Positions 26,437 to 36,167 of a DNA stretch of 64,000 bases are shown here, piece after piece. A program made the position numbers and the translations under genes. The DNA lies in the NCBI GenBank assembly GCA_019747875.1, contig JAIEQI010000012.1, forward strand, positions 1 through 64,000. Reading direction: 5' to 3'. The first letter of the stretch is position 1; each line of letters starts with the position of its first letter. The stretch is from Candidatus Obscuribacterales bacterium. GTDB taxonomy: Bacteria > Cyanobacteriota > Vampirovibrionia > Obscuribacterales > Obscuribacteraceae. The notes under the pieces were generated by a model. The model searched no databases, had not been told where the DNA came from, and saw nothing but the letters and a program-made list of their open reading frames with translations.

Positions 26437-26458
26437 ATCCTGGCTAATTTACCAGGAT
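26437..26458 (+). terminator. Short stem-loop after the 25173-26415 operon
   Basis: Arms ATCCTGG (26437-26443) and CCAGGAT (26452-26458) with an 8-nt loop, 22 bases after the stop. Followed by TTGATAGG, a poor T tract, so it may be a weak terminator. Confidence 0.4.
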
Positions 26459-26546
26459 TTGATAGGTAATTATTTGATTCAACTGTGTTCTTATGCACCG
26501 TAAAAAGATAGGATTACTAGTGCAGCTCTGAACCGAAACAACGCTC

Positions 26547-27218
26547 GTGATTGAAGTTATTTTTCAAAGTGAATCAATGATTGCAGTAGCCAAGCCGGCC
26601 GGAATGATTGTTCACCGTGGCTGGGGCCTAGATTCAGAAACCGTATCCGACATTGTGCGCGATCGGATCACAGGTAGCCCTGTTTTTGCCATACATCGAC
26701 TTGACCGAGGGACCAGTGGTGTTCTCCTCTTTGCCAAAAACGCCGAAACTGCAAGACACCTTCAATTGGAAATGGAGAAGAACCGGTTTCGCAAGCAGTA
26801 TCTAGCGCTCGTGCGCGGGCCCATGCGTCAGGATTGCTTCGTAGATCATCCGGTGCCCAAAGAGAAAAGCAAGAAGAGTAAGCGTGTGCCTGCGTGTACT
26901 AGATTCACCGTTCTCAGTCACAAAGATCGCTGGTCCCTAGTTTTGGCAGAACCGCAGACAGGTCGGCTTCATCAAATCAGACGTCATCTAAAGCACCTCA
27001 GCCATCCGATAATTGGCGATGTTCGATATGGAAAAGGTGAGATCAATAGATATTTTCAAAATGAGTATGGACTTTTAAGAATGGCATTGCATGCTTTTCA
27101 AATAATTGTGGCGGACTCTGAGGGCACTGTTTTGACTTTGAAAGCACAACTGCCGCCTGATCTTCTTCTTCCATTGAATAGAATTGGCATCGATATTCCT
27201 CAACAATTTCTTCCGTAG
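26547..27218 (+). CDS. RluA-family pseudouridine synthase, TruC-like
   Basis: 223 residues, GTG start. These enzymes isomerise uridine to pseudouridine in tRNA or rRNA. The catalytic motif is AIHRLDRGTSGVLLFAK with the nucleophilic Asp53. Upstream VAKPAGMIVHRGW and downstream FRKQYLALVRG, the Arg/Gln-rich motif QTGRLHQIRRHLKHLSHPIIGD and LRMALHA complete the family. Direct opening on the catalytic domain (no S4 domain), the VHRGW segment and the length point to the TruC branch (tRNA U65 in E. coli). The exact target is inferred only. It stands alone. Confidence 0.92.
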   Translation: MIEVIFQSESMIAVAKPAGMIVHRGWGLDSETVSDIVRDRITGSPVFAIHRLDRGTSGVLLFAKNAETARHLQLEMEKNRFRKQYLALVRGPMRQDCFVDHPVPKEKSKKSKRVPACTRFTVLSHKDRWSLVLAEPQTGRLHQIRRHLKHLSHPIIGDVRYGKGEINRYFQNEYGLLRMALHAFQIIVADSEGTVLTLKAQLPPDLLLPLNRIGIDIPQQFLP

Positions 27219-27377
27219 TTGCAGAGATCTTGTGCTGAGTTGGCAGGGAACGACATCGCATCGTGTTGAAATGGAGGTCCCGCAGAGTCTCTATGAGAAG
27301 TAAGAGAAAGTGTGGAATCCCCGGCTCAGTACAAATTCTACGAAAAGGTGACCACGGACCAAGGTCGTACCTTTGTA

Positions 27378-28268
27378 CTACCCAAGAGAAAGAATTGATG
27401 GGTCATCACTAGTGGAAATTTTTCGGCTGCCCAGAATTATGTCCAGTTCGTCGAACTGTATGAGCATTTCTATCACGTCTGCTGCCGTATCCTCTACGCT
27501 TTGCTCCGGAGCAAGTTCGAGAGCATACTGAAGCATGCTCTCATATGAACACTTCGTCTCAATTGCATACCGAAGTAAAACAAATGAGAATTCACCGAGT
27601 TCAATTATTCGCAGCTCGTCTCTTTGCCGTAGATTTTGGAATGCCACCAGGTAAAAATCTTGAGCTTCGTATGAGTATTTTTTCCAACGTCCTGCCGCAA
27701 CTCGGCTGGCAATCTTATGCACGGGATAGTTGAAGTGTTGTATTGATAAAGTCGGATTCAAAACTGGCTGCTGTGTTTTCCGATTGCTTGCCAGGGACAG
27801 GTCGATCGAGTCGCATCGCACGATTTCTGTTGCAGTCAACAAGACCCGCTTCCGTAGCCATTCGTATTCCGCAAGGTCAATAAGGTAGGGATACGTCCTA
27901 TGTGCATTGGCCGCTCGCAAGAAAATGGGGAAACTTGCTAGCTCGTGAATTGGATTGTGATAAGAACTTGGATTGTGAATCCAGTAATTATCCACGAATG
28001 TATCTCGATCTTTGCCGAGCATTTTGCATGTCAGTCTGTAGCACTGACCAACGGCTTGTATTCTTCGCAAAGATACATCATCTGCATAGGATTTGACGCC
28101 GCTTGGATCGAGTTTGCCAAGAATCTCCTTGTCCAAGCTATCCATCTCATCGCTCTGTTCAAAGCGTTTGAATTCGTGGCAATTGCCCAGGATTTTTACT
28201 AGTGCTTCTTGGACTGCTTTCAAGTTATCCATGATTCTGCTCGCTTTGCTCGCGTTTCTGAGAGCCAT
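27378..28268 (-). CDS. DUF2063 / HvfC-BufC family protein
   Basis: 296 residues; an internal ATG at 28232 is an alternative start. The N-terminal half has the family pattern: FVDNYWIHNPSSYHNPIHEL then ASFPIFLRAAN and YPYLIDLAEYEWLRKRVLL. The C-terminal half has LNPTLSIQHFNYPVHKIA and then strands ending in a cytoplasmic helical part, as in HvfC proteins. Family members partner with multinuclear iron oxidases (MNIO/DUF692) that modify Cys-rich precursor peptides. No MNIO gene and no Cys-rich bufferin-like precursor is adjacent here, so this is an orphan member or its partner is elsewhere. Assignment is from motifs I recognise, not from a search. Confidence 0.7.
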   Translation of the reverse strand: MALRNASKASRIMDNLKAVQEALVKILGNCHEFKRFEQSDEMDSLDKEILGKLDPSGVKSYADDVSLRRIQAVGQCYRLTCKMLGKDRDTFVDNYWIHNPSSYHNPIHELASFPIFLRAANAHRTYPYLIDLAEYEWLRKRVLLTATEIVRCDSIDLSLASNRKTQQPVLNPTLSIQHFNYPVHKIASRVAAGRWKKYSYEAQDFYLVAFQNLRQRDELRIIELGEFSFVLLRYAIETKCSYESMLQYALELAPEQSVEDTAADVIEMLIQFDELDIILGSRKISTSDDPSILSLG

Positions 28269-28368
28269 CTAAGAGACTCTTAGTTCGGAATGATTTCAAT
28301 GTTTTGAAATAGTAGAGATATTTTGTAAGGAACCTGTGAGGGTCGCAGGGAGCGAGAGATGGATTAAA

Positions 28369-28396
28369 AAGCCTGTTCCAATATTGGAACAGGCTT
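28369..28396 (-). terminator. Strong intrinsic terminator
   Basis: Perfect 12-bp stem (AAGCCTGTTCCA / TGGAACAGGCTT) with a 4-nt ATAT loop. On the minus strand it is followed by T residues, 36 bases after the stop of the secreted protein gene at 28432. The other strand also ends in a short T run. Confidence 0.85.
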
Positions 28397-28431
28397 TCTT
28401 AAACGGAAACAGTTCTAGATTCGCTTTAGAA

Positions 28432-28815
28432 CTAGTCTTTGTCTGCCAAGCTCATGGAAGCAGTGCTGAACGGATGCTCAACGCAGTTGTCAACCGAATT
28501 CTTGGGACCATCATAGAGGCCTTGACCAGCGCCCATTGCTGCTCCGGAGACGACTGCAATAGGAGCCATCATGATACGAGCGAAAGCGTTGTCTTCGCCC
28601 CCGAACTTGCCTGCCATTGCTTTATCGTGCTTGTTGATATTTGTCGCGGTGTGCTTGACAATTGCGACGGGCGTACCGATTACTGCTCCCACACCAAAAG
28701 AAAGAAGTCTTACAGGAATTAGAACGGTATTAGTTGCCGGATCGTCGCCTGCAAAAGCTGGTGCGCAAGATAATGACAAGGTTGCTAACGCTAATGTAGC
28801 AAGGAGTTTCTTCAT
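28432..28815 (-). CDS. Small secreted protein
   Basis: 127 residues. GGAGAAC precedes the ATG at 28815, and a Sec signal peptide (MKKLLATLALATLSLSCAPA, cleavage near AFAG) is clear. The mature part has Gly/Val/Ala-rich hydrophobic stretches (SFGVGAVIGTPVAIVKHT, MMAPIAVVSGAAMGAGQGLY), likely short membrane-associating hairpins, around a polar NINKHDKAMAGKFGGE turn. A -10-like TAGAAT lies on the minus strand at 28868-28873. Closed by the terminator at 28369-28396. Not recognised. Confidence 0.78.
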   Translation of the reverse strand: MKKLLATLALATLSLSCAPAFAGDDPATNTVLIPVRLLSFGVGAVIGTPVAIVKHTATNINKHDKAMAGKFGGEDNAFARIMMAPIAVVSGAAMGAGQGLYDGPKNSVDNCVEHPFSTASMSLADKD

Positions 28816-29054
28816 TTAAGTTCTCCAATTGGAAACCGAAAGGACTGTGTCTATTCAAGACTTTCTGATTCTATCCTAGTTTTGCATCCTGTTGAAGCTT
28901 AGAAGTCTTATCGGAAAGCAAGTGTCGGGTTTGCGTGAAGAGAAGGCATCTTGCTATCTCCAACCTTTTGATTGCGACTTGAGCCGTTTGCACTGACTTG
29001 GCAAAACAGCTTGGGTGAGCTAACCTTTGCCTGATCGGGGAGCCTGGGCGTCTG

Positions 29055-30074
29055 ATGTTTCCACAACGCTTTGTTCACATTTTGACGCTGAGTTTGTTTC
29101 TCACTTTGTGGAGTTGCCCGTCTGCATGGGCTGAATCAAAAATGACTGAGTGTCTTGGTGTTTACTATTTTGGTTATGGTGGTTTTGATCTGGAGAAGAT
29201 CAAAAACGCTATGCCGTTTACGTCGGGCGACAAAATTGATCAAAATGAATGGCTGAACAACAGAGATAAAGTTTTCAACTCGGTTCGGCAAGCTACAGCA
29301 AAAGAGGCTACGGATGCAGCTTTTGTGAATTGCAACCAGAAGGTAATTCTGTTCGTGGGAGTTGCAGGCAAGACCTACATACCTGCCAAATTCAAGAAGG
29401 CACCATCTCAAAATCTGAGTCTTCCAAAAGAGCTAATAGATTGCTATGAGCAAATGATGGATGCGTCGTCTGCGGGCGTATCGACGGGCGCCAAAGAGAA
29501 AATGCAAGAAGCCGATAAGAAGACCGAAGAACTCAAAAGACTTGGTACAACGATTGTCGATCAGCTTGTAAAAGTGCTGTTGAATTCAGCTGATGCCAGG
29601 CAACGCTATGTGGCGGCATATGCTTTAGGGTTGCTTGCTCAAAGAAAGAATGAATTGGATGCGCTCATCAGCGCGACAATTGATCCGGATTCGACTGTTC
29701 GCAATAATGCGGTTCGTGAGTTGTGCGATTCTGCTCGGCAGAATCCAAAGCTGGCAGCGCAGATTGATCCACGGTATTTCATCCGCATGCTGAGTTCTGG
29801 CACATGGACGGATCGCAATAAAAGTAGCTTCATGATGGAAGTACTTACACGATCGCGTAGCCATGACTTACTAAGGCGATTGCATAGGGATTCTCTGGCA
29901 ACGTTAATCGAAATGGCAAACTGGAACAAATCACATGCTTGGCCCTCGCTAGTTATATTGGGTCGAATGGGAAAACTTTCGGATAACGAAATTGAGCAAT
30001 TGATTTCCGAAAATCAGATCCAAATTATCATTAGCAAAGCAAAGCAGGGACCTAAATCAAGCAACAATCGTTAA
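29055..30074 (+). CDS. Secreted HEAT-repeat protein
   Basis: 339 residues. Signal peptide at the start (MFPQRFVHILTLSLFLTLWS, cleavage near AWAE). About 30-120 is a mixed domain beginning CLGVYYFGYGGFDLEKI, then a Ser/Lys/Glu helix to 170. HEAT-like repeats follow at about 170-330 (SADARQRYVAAYALGLLAQR, DSTVRNNAVRELCDSARQN). Probably periplasmic and protein-binding. The opening domain is not recognised. No operon partner is evident; the histidine kinase gene starts 129 bp downstream. Confidence 0.78.
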   Translation: MFPQRFVHILTLSLFLTLWSCPSAWAESKMTECLGVYYFGYGGFDLEKIKNAMPFTSGDKIDQNEWLNNRDKVFNSVRQATAKEATDAAFVNCNQKVILFVGVAGKTYIPAKFKKAPSQNLSLPKELIDCYEQMMDASSAGVSTGAKEKMQEADKKTEELKRLGTTIVDQLVKVLLNSADARQRYVAAYALGLLAQRKNELDALISATIDPDSTVRNNAVRELCDSARQNPKLAAQIDPRYFIRMLSSGTWTDRNKSSFMMEVLTRSRSHDLLRRLHRDSLATLIEMANWNKSHAWPSLVILGRMGKLSDNEIEQLISENQIQIIISKAKQGPKSSNNR

Positions 30075-30203
30075 TCATGCCTCTGTTCGCCGTGAAAAAT
30101 GGGTAGCAACCTGGTATTTTCGGCATGATAATGAAAAAAAGCCCGATGAACGCTTTGAAAGCGAGATAAGAGGGTACTTTATCTAGGTCTTGGCTGGAAA
30201 AAA

Positions 30204-31703
30204 ATGAAAGTCCCGTTTAATCTAAAGCTATCTCATAAAGGGCTCATACTCGTTGCGGTGCCGCTCATTTTTGAAATTCTCTTCGTTGGAATTCTTGTTG
30301 TAGCGCTGAAGAGAACGGAATATGAGATTGGGCGCGAACGCCATTCCAAAGCCGTTCTCACAGAAGCTAACTCTCTGCTCAAAGACATAATGGACAGTGG
30401 CATGGCGCTTTATATGAGCAGTACTACTGGCTCGGAGAAAATGATTGAGCGCTACAAAGACCTCAGCGAGGATATCTATAAACGGATACGAGAGTTGAAG
30501 GTTCTGCTGCGTGATGGAGAAAACCAGAAGCAAGCTCTTGATCGAATCCAGCTGATTGGAAATCGTGCAACCGAATTGCTTTCGCAAGGTGATCAGCTGA
30601 TATCAGATAGTCAGGCACTAAAACGGCTGGGGCAAAATCGGGAAGCTCTGATGAACATGCTTTCTGAGCTTACAACGGAGTTGCGCTCCTTTACACGGGA
30701 CTTGGAGAAGTCTGAGCAAGTGGATCCGAACGCGGAAACGAAAGCACGACAAATGATTGTTTACTGTCTAATTTTCGGCGTCGTTATGAATATTGTTTTG
30801 GCTGTCTATTTGGCGATGTATTTTAATAAGGGAACAGCAAACCGTCTTTTGGTCCTCATGGAAAATACTGATAGACTCGCACAAAATCAACAACTGCAGG
30901 AGCGAATCGGCGGTGGGGACGAGATCGGGCACTTGGATCACGTGTTTCATAACATGGCTGAAGCTCTTGCGGAAGCAGCAAGGCGCAAACAAGAAATCGT
31001 TTCGATGGTTAGCCATGACTTGCGCACACCGTTAACTTCTGTCCAGGCATCTCTTACATTGCTTTCGGAGGGTGTTCTTGGACAACTGCCTGCTCGCGCC
31101 AGCAAAGAAATTACAAATGCTGAGAACAATACTAGCCGACTGATCAATTTGATAAACGACTTATTGGATTTTGAGAAATTGGAAGCCGGCCAGTTGCGAA
31201 TTGAAAGCAATAAGACCATGGTTGAACCATTGTTCGAACGATCTTGCTCCGCGGTAAAGGCATTTGCTGATAAACAGAACGTGAATGTCGAGTTTAACGA
31301 GACCGAACTGAAAATCTACGCGGACGGTGACCGTATCATTCAGGTGCTGATCAACCTCCTTTCCAACGCGATCAAGTTCTCGCCACCGGAAAGTACCGTT
31401 ACTCTGAATGCCGAGGCCATAGGCGAGGATTTGGTCGAGCTCCAAGTTATAGACCAGGGGCGTGGTATTCCGGAAAGCTTTCGTAAACATATGTTCCAGC
31501 GTTTTCAGCAAGTGGATCAAATAGGCGATGCGAAGACAAAGAAAGGAACCGGTTTGGGCCTGGCGATCTGCAAATCTCTGGTTGAATTACATAATGGAGA
31601 GATTGGCGTTCGTAGCGTAGAGGGGAAAGGGAGCACCTTTTGGTTCCGTATACCCACCGCTGAGAAGACAGCCGAGGTTGCGCTGGTTGAAGCTCAGAAG
31701 TAA
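30204..31703 (+). CDS. Membrane sensor histidine kinase with HAMP domain
   Basis: 499 residues. Transmembrane helix 1 is at about 13-36, a periplasmic helical sensor (CHASE3-like look) at 40-180, and helix 2 at about 184-207 ([20 protein letters not shown]). HAMP about 208-260, HisKA with [13 protein letters not shown] (His271), and a HATPase domain with the N box [13 protein letters not shown]1 [10 protein letters not shown] and G2 [18 protein letters not shown]. It should autophosphorylate His271 in response to an envelope signal. No response regulator is adjacent; the receiver protein at 51157-51759 is 20 kb away. The Tad-like genes start 128 bp downstream, so it could regulate them, which is inference. 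Confidence 0.95.
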   Translation: MKVPFNLKLSHKGLILVAVPLIFEILFVGILVVALKRTEYEIGRERHSKAVLTEANSLLKDIMDSGMALYMSSTTGSEKMIERYKDLSEDIYKRIRELKVLLRDGENQKQALDRIQLIGNRATELLSQGDQLISDSQALKRLGQNREALMNMLSELTTELRSFTRDLEKSEQVDPNAETKARQMIVYCLIFGVVMNIVLAVYLAMYFNKGTANRLLVLMENTDRLAQNQQLQERIGGGDEIGHLDHVFHNMAEALAEAARRKQEIVSMVSHDLRTPLTSVQASLTLLSEGVLGQLPARASKEITNAENNTSRLINLINDLLDFEKLEAGQLRIESNKTMVEPLFERSCSAVKAFADKQNVNVEFNETELKIYADGDRIIQVLINLLSNAIKFSPPESTVTLNAEAIGEDLVELQVIDQGRGIPESFRKHMFQRFQQVDQIGDAKTKKGTGLGLAICKSLVELHNGEIGVRSVEGKGSTFWFRIPTAEKTAEVALVEAQK

Positions 31704-31743
31704 GCTCGCGTTCACTCATCTAACTTGGCGGAACTGGCGCTAG

Positions 31744-31760
31744 CCGAATATTTTATTCGG
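31744..31760 (+). terminator. Small stem-loop after the histidine kinase
   Basis: Perfect 7-bp arms CCGAATA/TATTCGG with a 3-nt loop, 41 bases past the kinase stop. There is no strong T run after it, so it may be a weak terminator or a regulatory palindrome ahead of the TadE-like operon. Confidence 0.35.
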
Positions 31761-31831
31761 AACTATCTTTGGTTCAGCCTTAATGAGGGTACAAAGTACT
31801 AGGCTCAATAGTTTCGAGACTCTTAACGGTC

Positions 31832-32275
31832 ATGACGAGAGGGCGTGGACAATCTACCATTGAATTGATTGCCGGGGTGATGGTACTCATCCCGCTGGTA
31901 CTCTTTCTGGTCGATGCCTGCATTATTACCGTCTGCTCGTTCAAAAATGATTCCATCTGCAGAGAGGCCTGTCGCGCTGCAGCTTCCGGTGATCCCAAGG
32001 CATGCGAGAGTAATGCCAAAGCTGAGGTAGAAAAGGCAAACACGGGTGGATTCGCTACATACAGTTTAACAAGCGCAACTGCGAAGAATGTGGAAACCCC
32101 TGCCAGTGGACACGGACTGGTTTCTGGTTCTGTCACTGTCAATACATCTGCTATGGTTCACGCTCCATTTGTGATAGGGCTGATTGTTCCAAACTTCAAA
32201 CTCGACACGGAACAATCCTTCCCGATCACCTACAATATTCCATACAAGGAAGAGAAGGAAGAGACGAAAGAGTAA
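31832..32275 (+). CDS. TadE-like pseudopilin
   Basis: 147 residues. The N-terminus is a TadE/TadF-type prepilin-like segment: GQSTIELIAGVMVLIPLVLF with a Glu five residues into the hydrophobic helix (STIELI), matching type IV pilin-like processing sites. The rest is a small beta-rich extracytoplasmic domain with two Cys. TadE-type proteins are minor pseudopilins of tight-adherence (Flp) pili. No TadA ATPase, TadB/C or Flp major pilin is in the window. First of a three-gene unit with 32292 and 32859, plus strand. Confidence 0.75.
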   Translation: MTRGRGQSTIELIAGVMVLIPLVLFLVDACIITVCSFKNDSICREACRAAASGDPKACESNAKAEVEKANTGGFATYSLTSATAKNVETPASGHGLVSGSVTVNTSAMVHAPFVIGLIVPNFKLDTEQSFPITYNIPYKEEKEETKE

Positions 32276-32291
32276 TTCTCGGGAGCTAGTC

Positions 32292-32852
32292 TTGAAACCG
32301 ACAACAAAAAATGAATGGAAGATACGCTCATCTCTAGGTGCAAACATGCTGGAATTCTCAGCTGTGTTCGCAGTACTTATCCTTGTGATTATACTTCCGC
32401 TTGTAGATCTCTGTGCGATACCAATCAGGTATTTCTTTGCGAACACTGCTGTAAAAGAAACGATCCATACGTTAGCACTCAGTACGAAATTCAGCCAGGC
32501 ACAAGCCGCACTCTCGAGTGGCTCGCTTTTGCAAGCTCGCCTCAATGCAATAACTGGGGTTTCACTTAACAAGGCGGATCTTTCTCTCGTAGCAAATAGT
32601 GCTGGCGGCAGCTCTACCTTTGGCTCTCCAGGCTCCGTCTCGGAGAACTGGTTGCCGGACGGAAAGGATGGACCTTATCGCTACAAACTCGAATTAACAT
32701 GTGATTTGGACATTTCGCCGCTCTTCATGATTGCTTCGGATTCCAGCATTCCAGGCCTATCTGCCCCATTTAGAACGAAAATTGTTGAATCATATGCTTG
32801 GGAAAATTTGTCCAAAGATCCGAACACTGGGCAGTTCTATTTGAACGAGTAA
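32292..32852 (+). CDS. Second TadE/TadG-like pseudopilin
   Basis: 186 residues from a TTG at 32292, chosen because GGGAG lies seven bases upstream and the earlier frame overlaps the previous gene. A short polar head is followed by NMLEFSAVFAVLILVIILPL, again with Glu at the start of the hydrophobic helix (pseudopilin-like), then an extracytoplasmic region with Gly/Ser loops and a Cys. The CHAT protease gene follows by 6 bp. It probably works with the TadE-like protein upstream; processing by a prepilin peptidase is inference. Confidence 0.7.
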   Translation: MKPTTKNEWKIRSSLGANMLEFSAVFAVLILVIILPLVDLCAIPIRYFFANTAVKETIHTLALSTKFSQAQAALSSGSLLQARLNAITGVSLNKADLSLVANSAGGSSTFGSPGSVSENWLPDGKDGPYRYKLELTCDLDISPLFMIASDSSIPGLSAPFRTKIVESYAWENLSKDPNTGQFYLNE

Positions 32853-32858
32853 GCAAAA

Positions 32859-35800
32859 ATGGATAGCTCCTCAGAAGAAAATTCCAAAATAGCGAATGGC
32901 GGGCCGATAAGGAAGCTCCCAAAGTCCGTAATTACCTTGTTTGCCGTTTCAATACTGGGGATTGCTGGGTATTCGGTATGGAAATATTCTGAGCATATGG
33001 CTGAAGAAGCAGCCGATGTTTTTGATAGTGACAAATCCAGTTCCGCTGCCAAAGCTAACAAACAGACCACTAATTCGAATAAGGCGAATGTATCGGTTTC
33101 TTTGACTGGTACTTCACACGAGAATGATACTGATCTTTCAAATAAGTCTTTTTCCAAATCGCGCATTATCCGGATGGCAATAGCTAGGCATGAACAGTTC
33201 CCCCGTTTATGGGACTTTCATAAAGCGAAGCTCGGATATAACCAAAGTTTGGATACGATAAGCACCAATGGCAGAACGACGGATATGCAAACCATTGTGA
33301 GGCTAAGTGCTGCAGAATTGGCTGAGAACAGGCGGCTTTATGGAGAGGAAAGTTTACTGACGTTGCAGGGTGAGCTAACTAGTGTCGTTCTGAAGGAGCA
33401 ATTGAACGAGGACAATGACGAGCTATTGAAGCAAACTGCAAAGAAATGGCAGCGTATGGTAGCAATTCTAAAGACTGCCAACGTCTATGAACCCGATGGT
33501 AAAACGTCTTCTAAAGACATTAACTCTTTTATCAAGACTCACGAGCTTCGCAGAGTGTGCCGATGGGCACATGATACAGGGGAAGTTTTAGCTATGCTGT
33601 TGTTTGCGCATGGTGAAAATGCAGAAGCGAAGAAAATCGTAAGGCAAATTACTACCGTTGACCGACTTTTGCCCTTTTCTGCCGAGGGTGCTACCGTTAT
33701 GGTGCATAAACTCTTGACTCTTGCTCGGCTTTGTGCCAGTCAGAATGAATATGTCGAAGCAAAGCACATTATCGCGCTTGCAAAGGACATTTCGGCTTCC
33801 CAATTTTCGGCTAGCATTTTCAACAGAGCGCACTCGAAAGCAATGTGTTTGCTGGAGGAATCTCGGTTAAGTCTTGCGCAGAGAGATTACACTGCTGCTG
33901 CTGAGTTGGCCCAACAGACCGATGCCATTCTCAGTAAAGCCACCGACATGGAAACCAGTCAACATCAAGCACTGCGAGCTGATGTGGTTGAACAGTTGGC
34001 GCGTGTATTGGCGGCTTCCCCTGGAAAATTGGCTCTGGCGATCGAAAACCAGGAAAAGTGTTTGCATCTACGTCAAAAAGGCTTCGGCAGTGATGGTTTA
34101 TTCTGCGCTGCTACTTCTCTTGATCTAGCACGCATGCTAAGGCTGCGACTCGTAAGTTCTGGCGAAGCGATAAGCGATGATTCACCCGATGCCGTAAGAG
34201 GCCGGGAGCTGCTTCATCAGATTATTGCCATTTGCAAGCGAAATCAGAAGAGTGATAGTGAAGTTCTCCGCGCTGATAGAAATCCCGGAGTTCTTCTTTC
34301 TCAAGCATATTATGAACTCGGTATTTTGGAAGCAACATGTGGCAATCTTGCTCCGGCCCGAACGAACATCCAGCAGGGGTGTGATGTAGTTTTGAAGTTC
34401 ACCGAACCGTTATTTGCCCCGTATAAAGTCGCCTCCCTAGATGCACTCGCTTATTTGGATCTTGATAGCGGCAAAACTGACGAAGCTCGAGCCACGATTT
34501 TGAGATCGTCAAAACTTTTGGACGGCTATGTAGTCGATGTATTGCCCCAGTTGTCCTTGGCTGAGCAGATAGCTTTTTCTGACAACATCGAAAAGCACAT
34601 GAACAGCCTAGCGGCAGTTTGCAGAGATGATGCATCACTAGGTGAAGTATATGAGGAGATGATGAGATGGAAAGGATTCTTGATTGAACAGTTCCGACTG
34701 AGATCTCAAATCATAAAGCAAAAAGGAAACGAACAAATTACAGCTTTATTGAGCAGTCATCGCAAGCTTTCAAGCAAAATATTGACCAGCTATGTTGAAT
34801 CTGCTCAAAGTGGCGTCACACCCGAGATCGGTGGAGTGAACCAAAAGCAGAAGGAAGACATAGAGCGACAAATAAACAGCAAACTGCGAGGGAAACAGTC
34901 TAATAGTCTGTCGATAACTCCGCATGAATTGCATTGTGCTTTAGCGCAAGATGAAGTAATGATTGATCTATACGAGTTCGTGAAAAGTCCTTGGGATAGG
35001 CGATCCAATTATGGAGCTGTGATTGTAAGTAAGTCCAATCTTCGCTGGGTTCAACTTGGGTCGAGTGTTGCAATTAACTCTGCCGTAAACTCCTGGAGAA
35101 GTTATGATGGATTACGCTCAGATCTCTTTCCCATGAAAGACAGATTAGCAGGTGAGATCGGTCCCTGGATTGAGCTAACAAAGCTGCTTTACCAACCCTT
35201 GTGTGCCGTGATTCCGGCGAATACATCCCGTTTGGTGGTTGCAGATGAGAGTGAGTTGTCACGGCTGCCATGGAGTGTCCTGTTCTCGAATTATGGCGGC
35301 GCCCGTGAATTTCAAGTCGCTCAGATAGATAGTCCAAGAGAATTCTTGAACCTGCAGCGTGCCGCAGTCAACGATCCTAGTCGTAATGAAATGCTGATTG
35401 TGGGCGGAATTGATTACAGCAAACATGTTCCTCCTGCGCCACCGCTTAAGCATGCGTTAAACGAACTAAATGAAATTAAGACAGTCATGGAAGCCTCACA
35501 TTACAAGTGCTCTGTGCAAAGCGATTTTATTAAGGGCTTACAGCCGACAAGACAGAATATTTTTGATGCGTTCGGAAAATGTCAACTCGCTCATCTTGTT
35601 ACTCATGGCTTTTTTAATGATTCTGACCTTGTCGCTACCGCATCTGATCGGTCAGCGCAGATAGGCTTGCATCAAAAGCCTCCGCAAGAAACCCGTTCGA
35701 GTGAAGAGTTGGCGGCTGCTGAGTTGGTCCTGCCTGGTCGAAATCCACTTATCGAATCGGGATTGCTAATATCTCGAGGAAGTAAAATCAATGCCGACGA

Positions 35801-36167
35801 AAATGGTTTTCTGACCGCTGAGGATTTGCTCGATGCAAATTTGCAAGGGTGTCAACTTGTTACTCTTTCCGCGTGCGAAACTGCGCGCGGTCGGGAAGTA
35901 AGCAGCCAGGGAGTACTAGGATTGAGATCAGCATTGATGGGTGCCGGCGCCGATTCTGTGATGTTGTCGCTATGGCCGGTTCCAGATAAACCAACCAGTG
36001 AGTTGATGAAGGTCTTTTACCGAAGACTCCTTGATGGCGATGCGCCTGTAGTGGCTTTAAGAACGGCCCAGGCTGCTGTCAGAAGCAATCCGAAATGGCA
36101 AGCCCCTTATTATTGGGCTGCCTGGATCTTAGTTGGTGACGGCTGGCACAAACTAAAGAAAGGCTAG
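32859..36167 (+). CDS. Membrane-anchored TPR-CHAT peptidase-like protein
   Basis: 1102 residues. One N-terminal transmembrane helix (about 22-42, SVITLFAVSILGIAGYSVWK), then roughly 650 residues of helical TPR-type repeats (LSLAQRDYTAAAELAQQTDA). The CHAT domain covers about 780-1100. CHAT is a clan CD (caspase-like) cysteine peptidase fold. The catalytic His is in LVTHGFF (His916) and Cys in LSACETARG (Cys1006), so it should be catalytically competent. Landmarks LPWSVLFSNYG and GLRSALMGAGADSVMLSLWP also fit. It is the third gene of the TadE-like unit and overlaps the convergent TPR lipoprotein gene by 4 bp. Target unknown. Confidence 0.92.
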   Translation: MDSSSEENSKIANGGPIRKLPKSVITLFAVSILGIAGYSVWKYSEHMAEEAADVFDSDKSSSAAKANKQTTNSNKANVSVSLTGTSHENDTDLSNKSFSKSRIIRMAIARHEQFPRLWDFHKAKLGYNQSLDTISTNGRTTDMQTIVRLSAAELAENRRLYGEESLLTLQGELTSVVLKEQLNEDNDELLKQTAKKWQRMVAILKTANVYEPDGKTSSKDINSFIKTHELRRVCRWAHDTGEVLAMLLFAHGENAEAKKIVRQITTVDRLLPFSAEGATVMVHKLLTLARLCASQNEYVEAKHIIALAKDISASQFSASIFNRAHSKAMCLLEESRLSLAQRDYTAAAELAQQTDAILSKATDMETSQHQALRADVVEQLARVLAASPGKLALAIENQEKCLHLRQKGFGSDGLFCAATSLDLARMLRLRLVSSGEAISDDSPDAVRGRELLHQIIAICKRNQKSDSEVLRADRNPGVLLSQAYYELGILEATCGNLAPARTNIQQGCDVVLKFTEPLFAPYKVASLDALAYLDLDSGKTDEARATILRSSKLLDGYVVDVLPQLSLAEQIAFSDNIEKHMNSLAAVCRDDASLGEVYEEMMRWKGFLIEQFRLRSQIIKQKGNEQITALLSSHRKLSSKILTSYVESAQSGVTPEIGGVNQKQKEDIERQINSKLRGKQSNSLSITPHELHCALAQDEVMIDLYEFVKSPWDRRSNYGAVIVSKSNLRWVQLGSSVAINSAVNSWRSYDGLRSDLFPMKDRLAGEIGPWIELTKLLYQPLCAVIPANTSRLVVADESELSRLPWSVLFSNYGGAREFQVAQIDSPREFLNLQRAAVNDPSRNEMLIVGGIDYSKHVPPAPPLKHALNELNEIKTVMEASHYKCSVQSDFIKGLQPTRQNIFDAFGKCQLAHLVTHGFFNDSDLVATASDRSAQIGLHQKPPQETRSSEELAAAELVLPGRNPLIESGLLISRGSKINADENGFLTAEDLLDANLQGCQLVTLSACETARGREVSSQGVLGLRSALMGAGADSVMLSLWPVPDKPTSELMKVFYRRLLDGDAPVVALRTAQAAVRSNPKWQAPYYWAAWILVGDGWHKLKKG

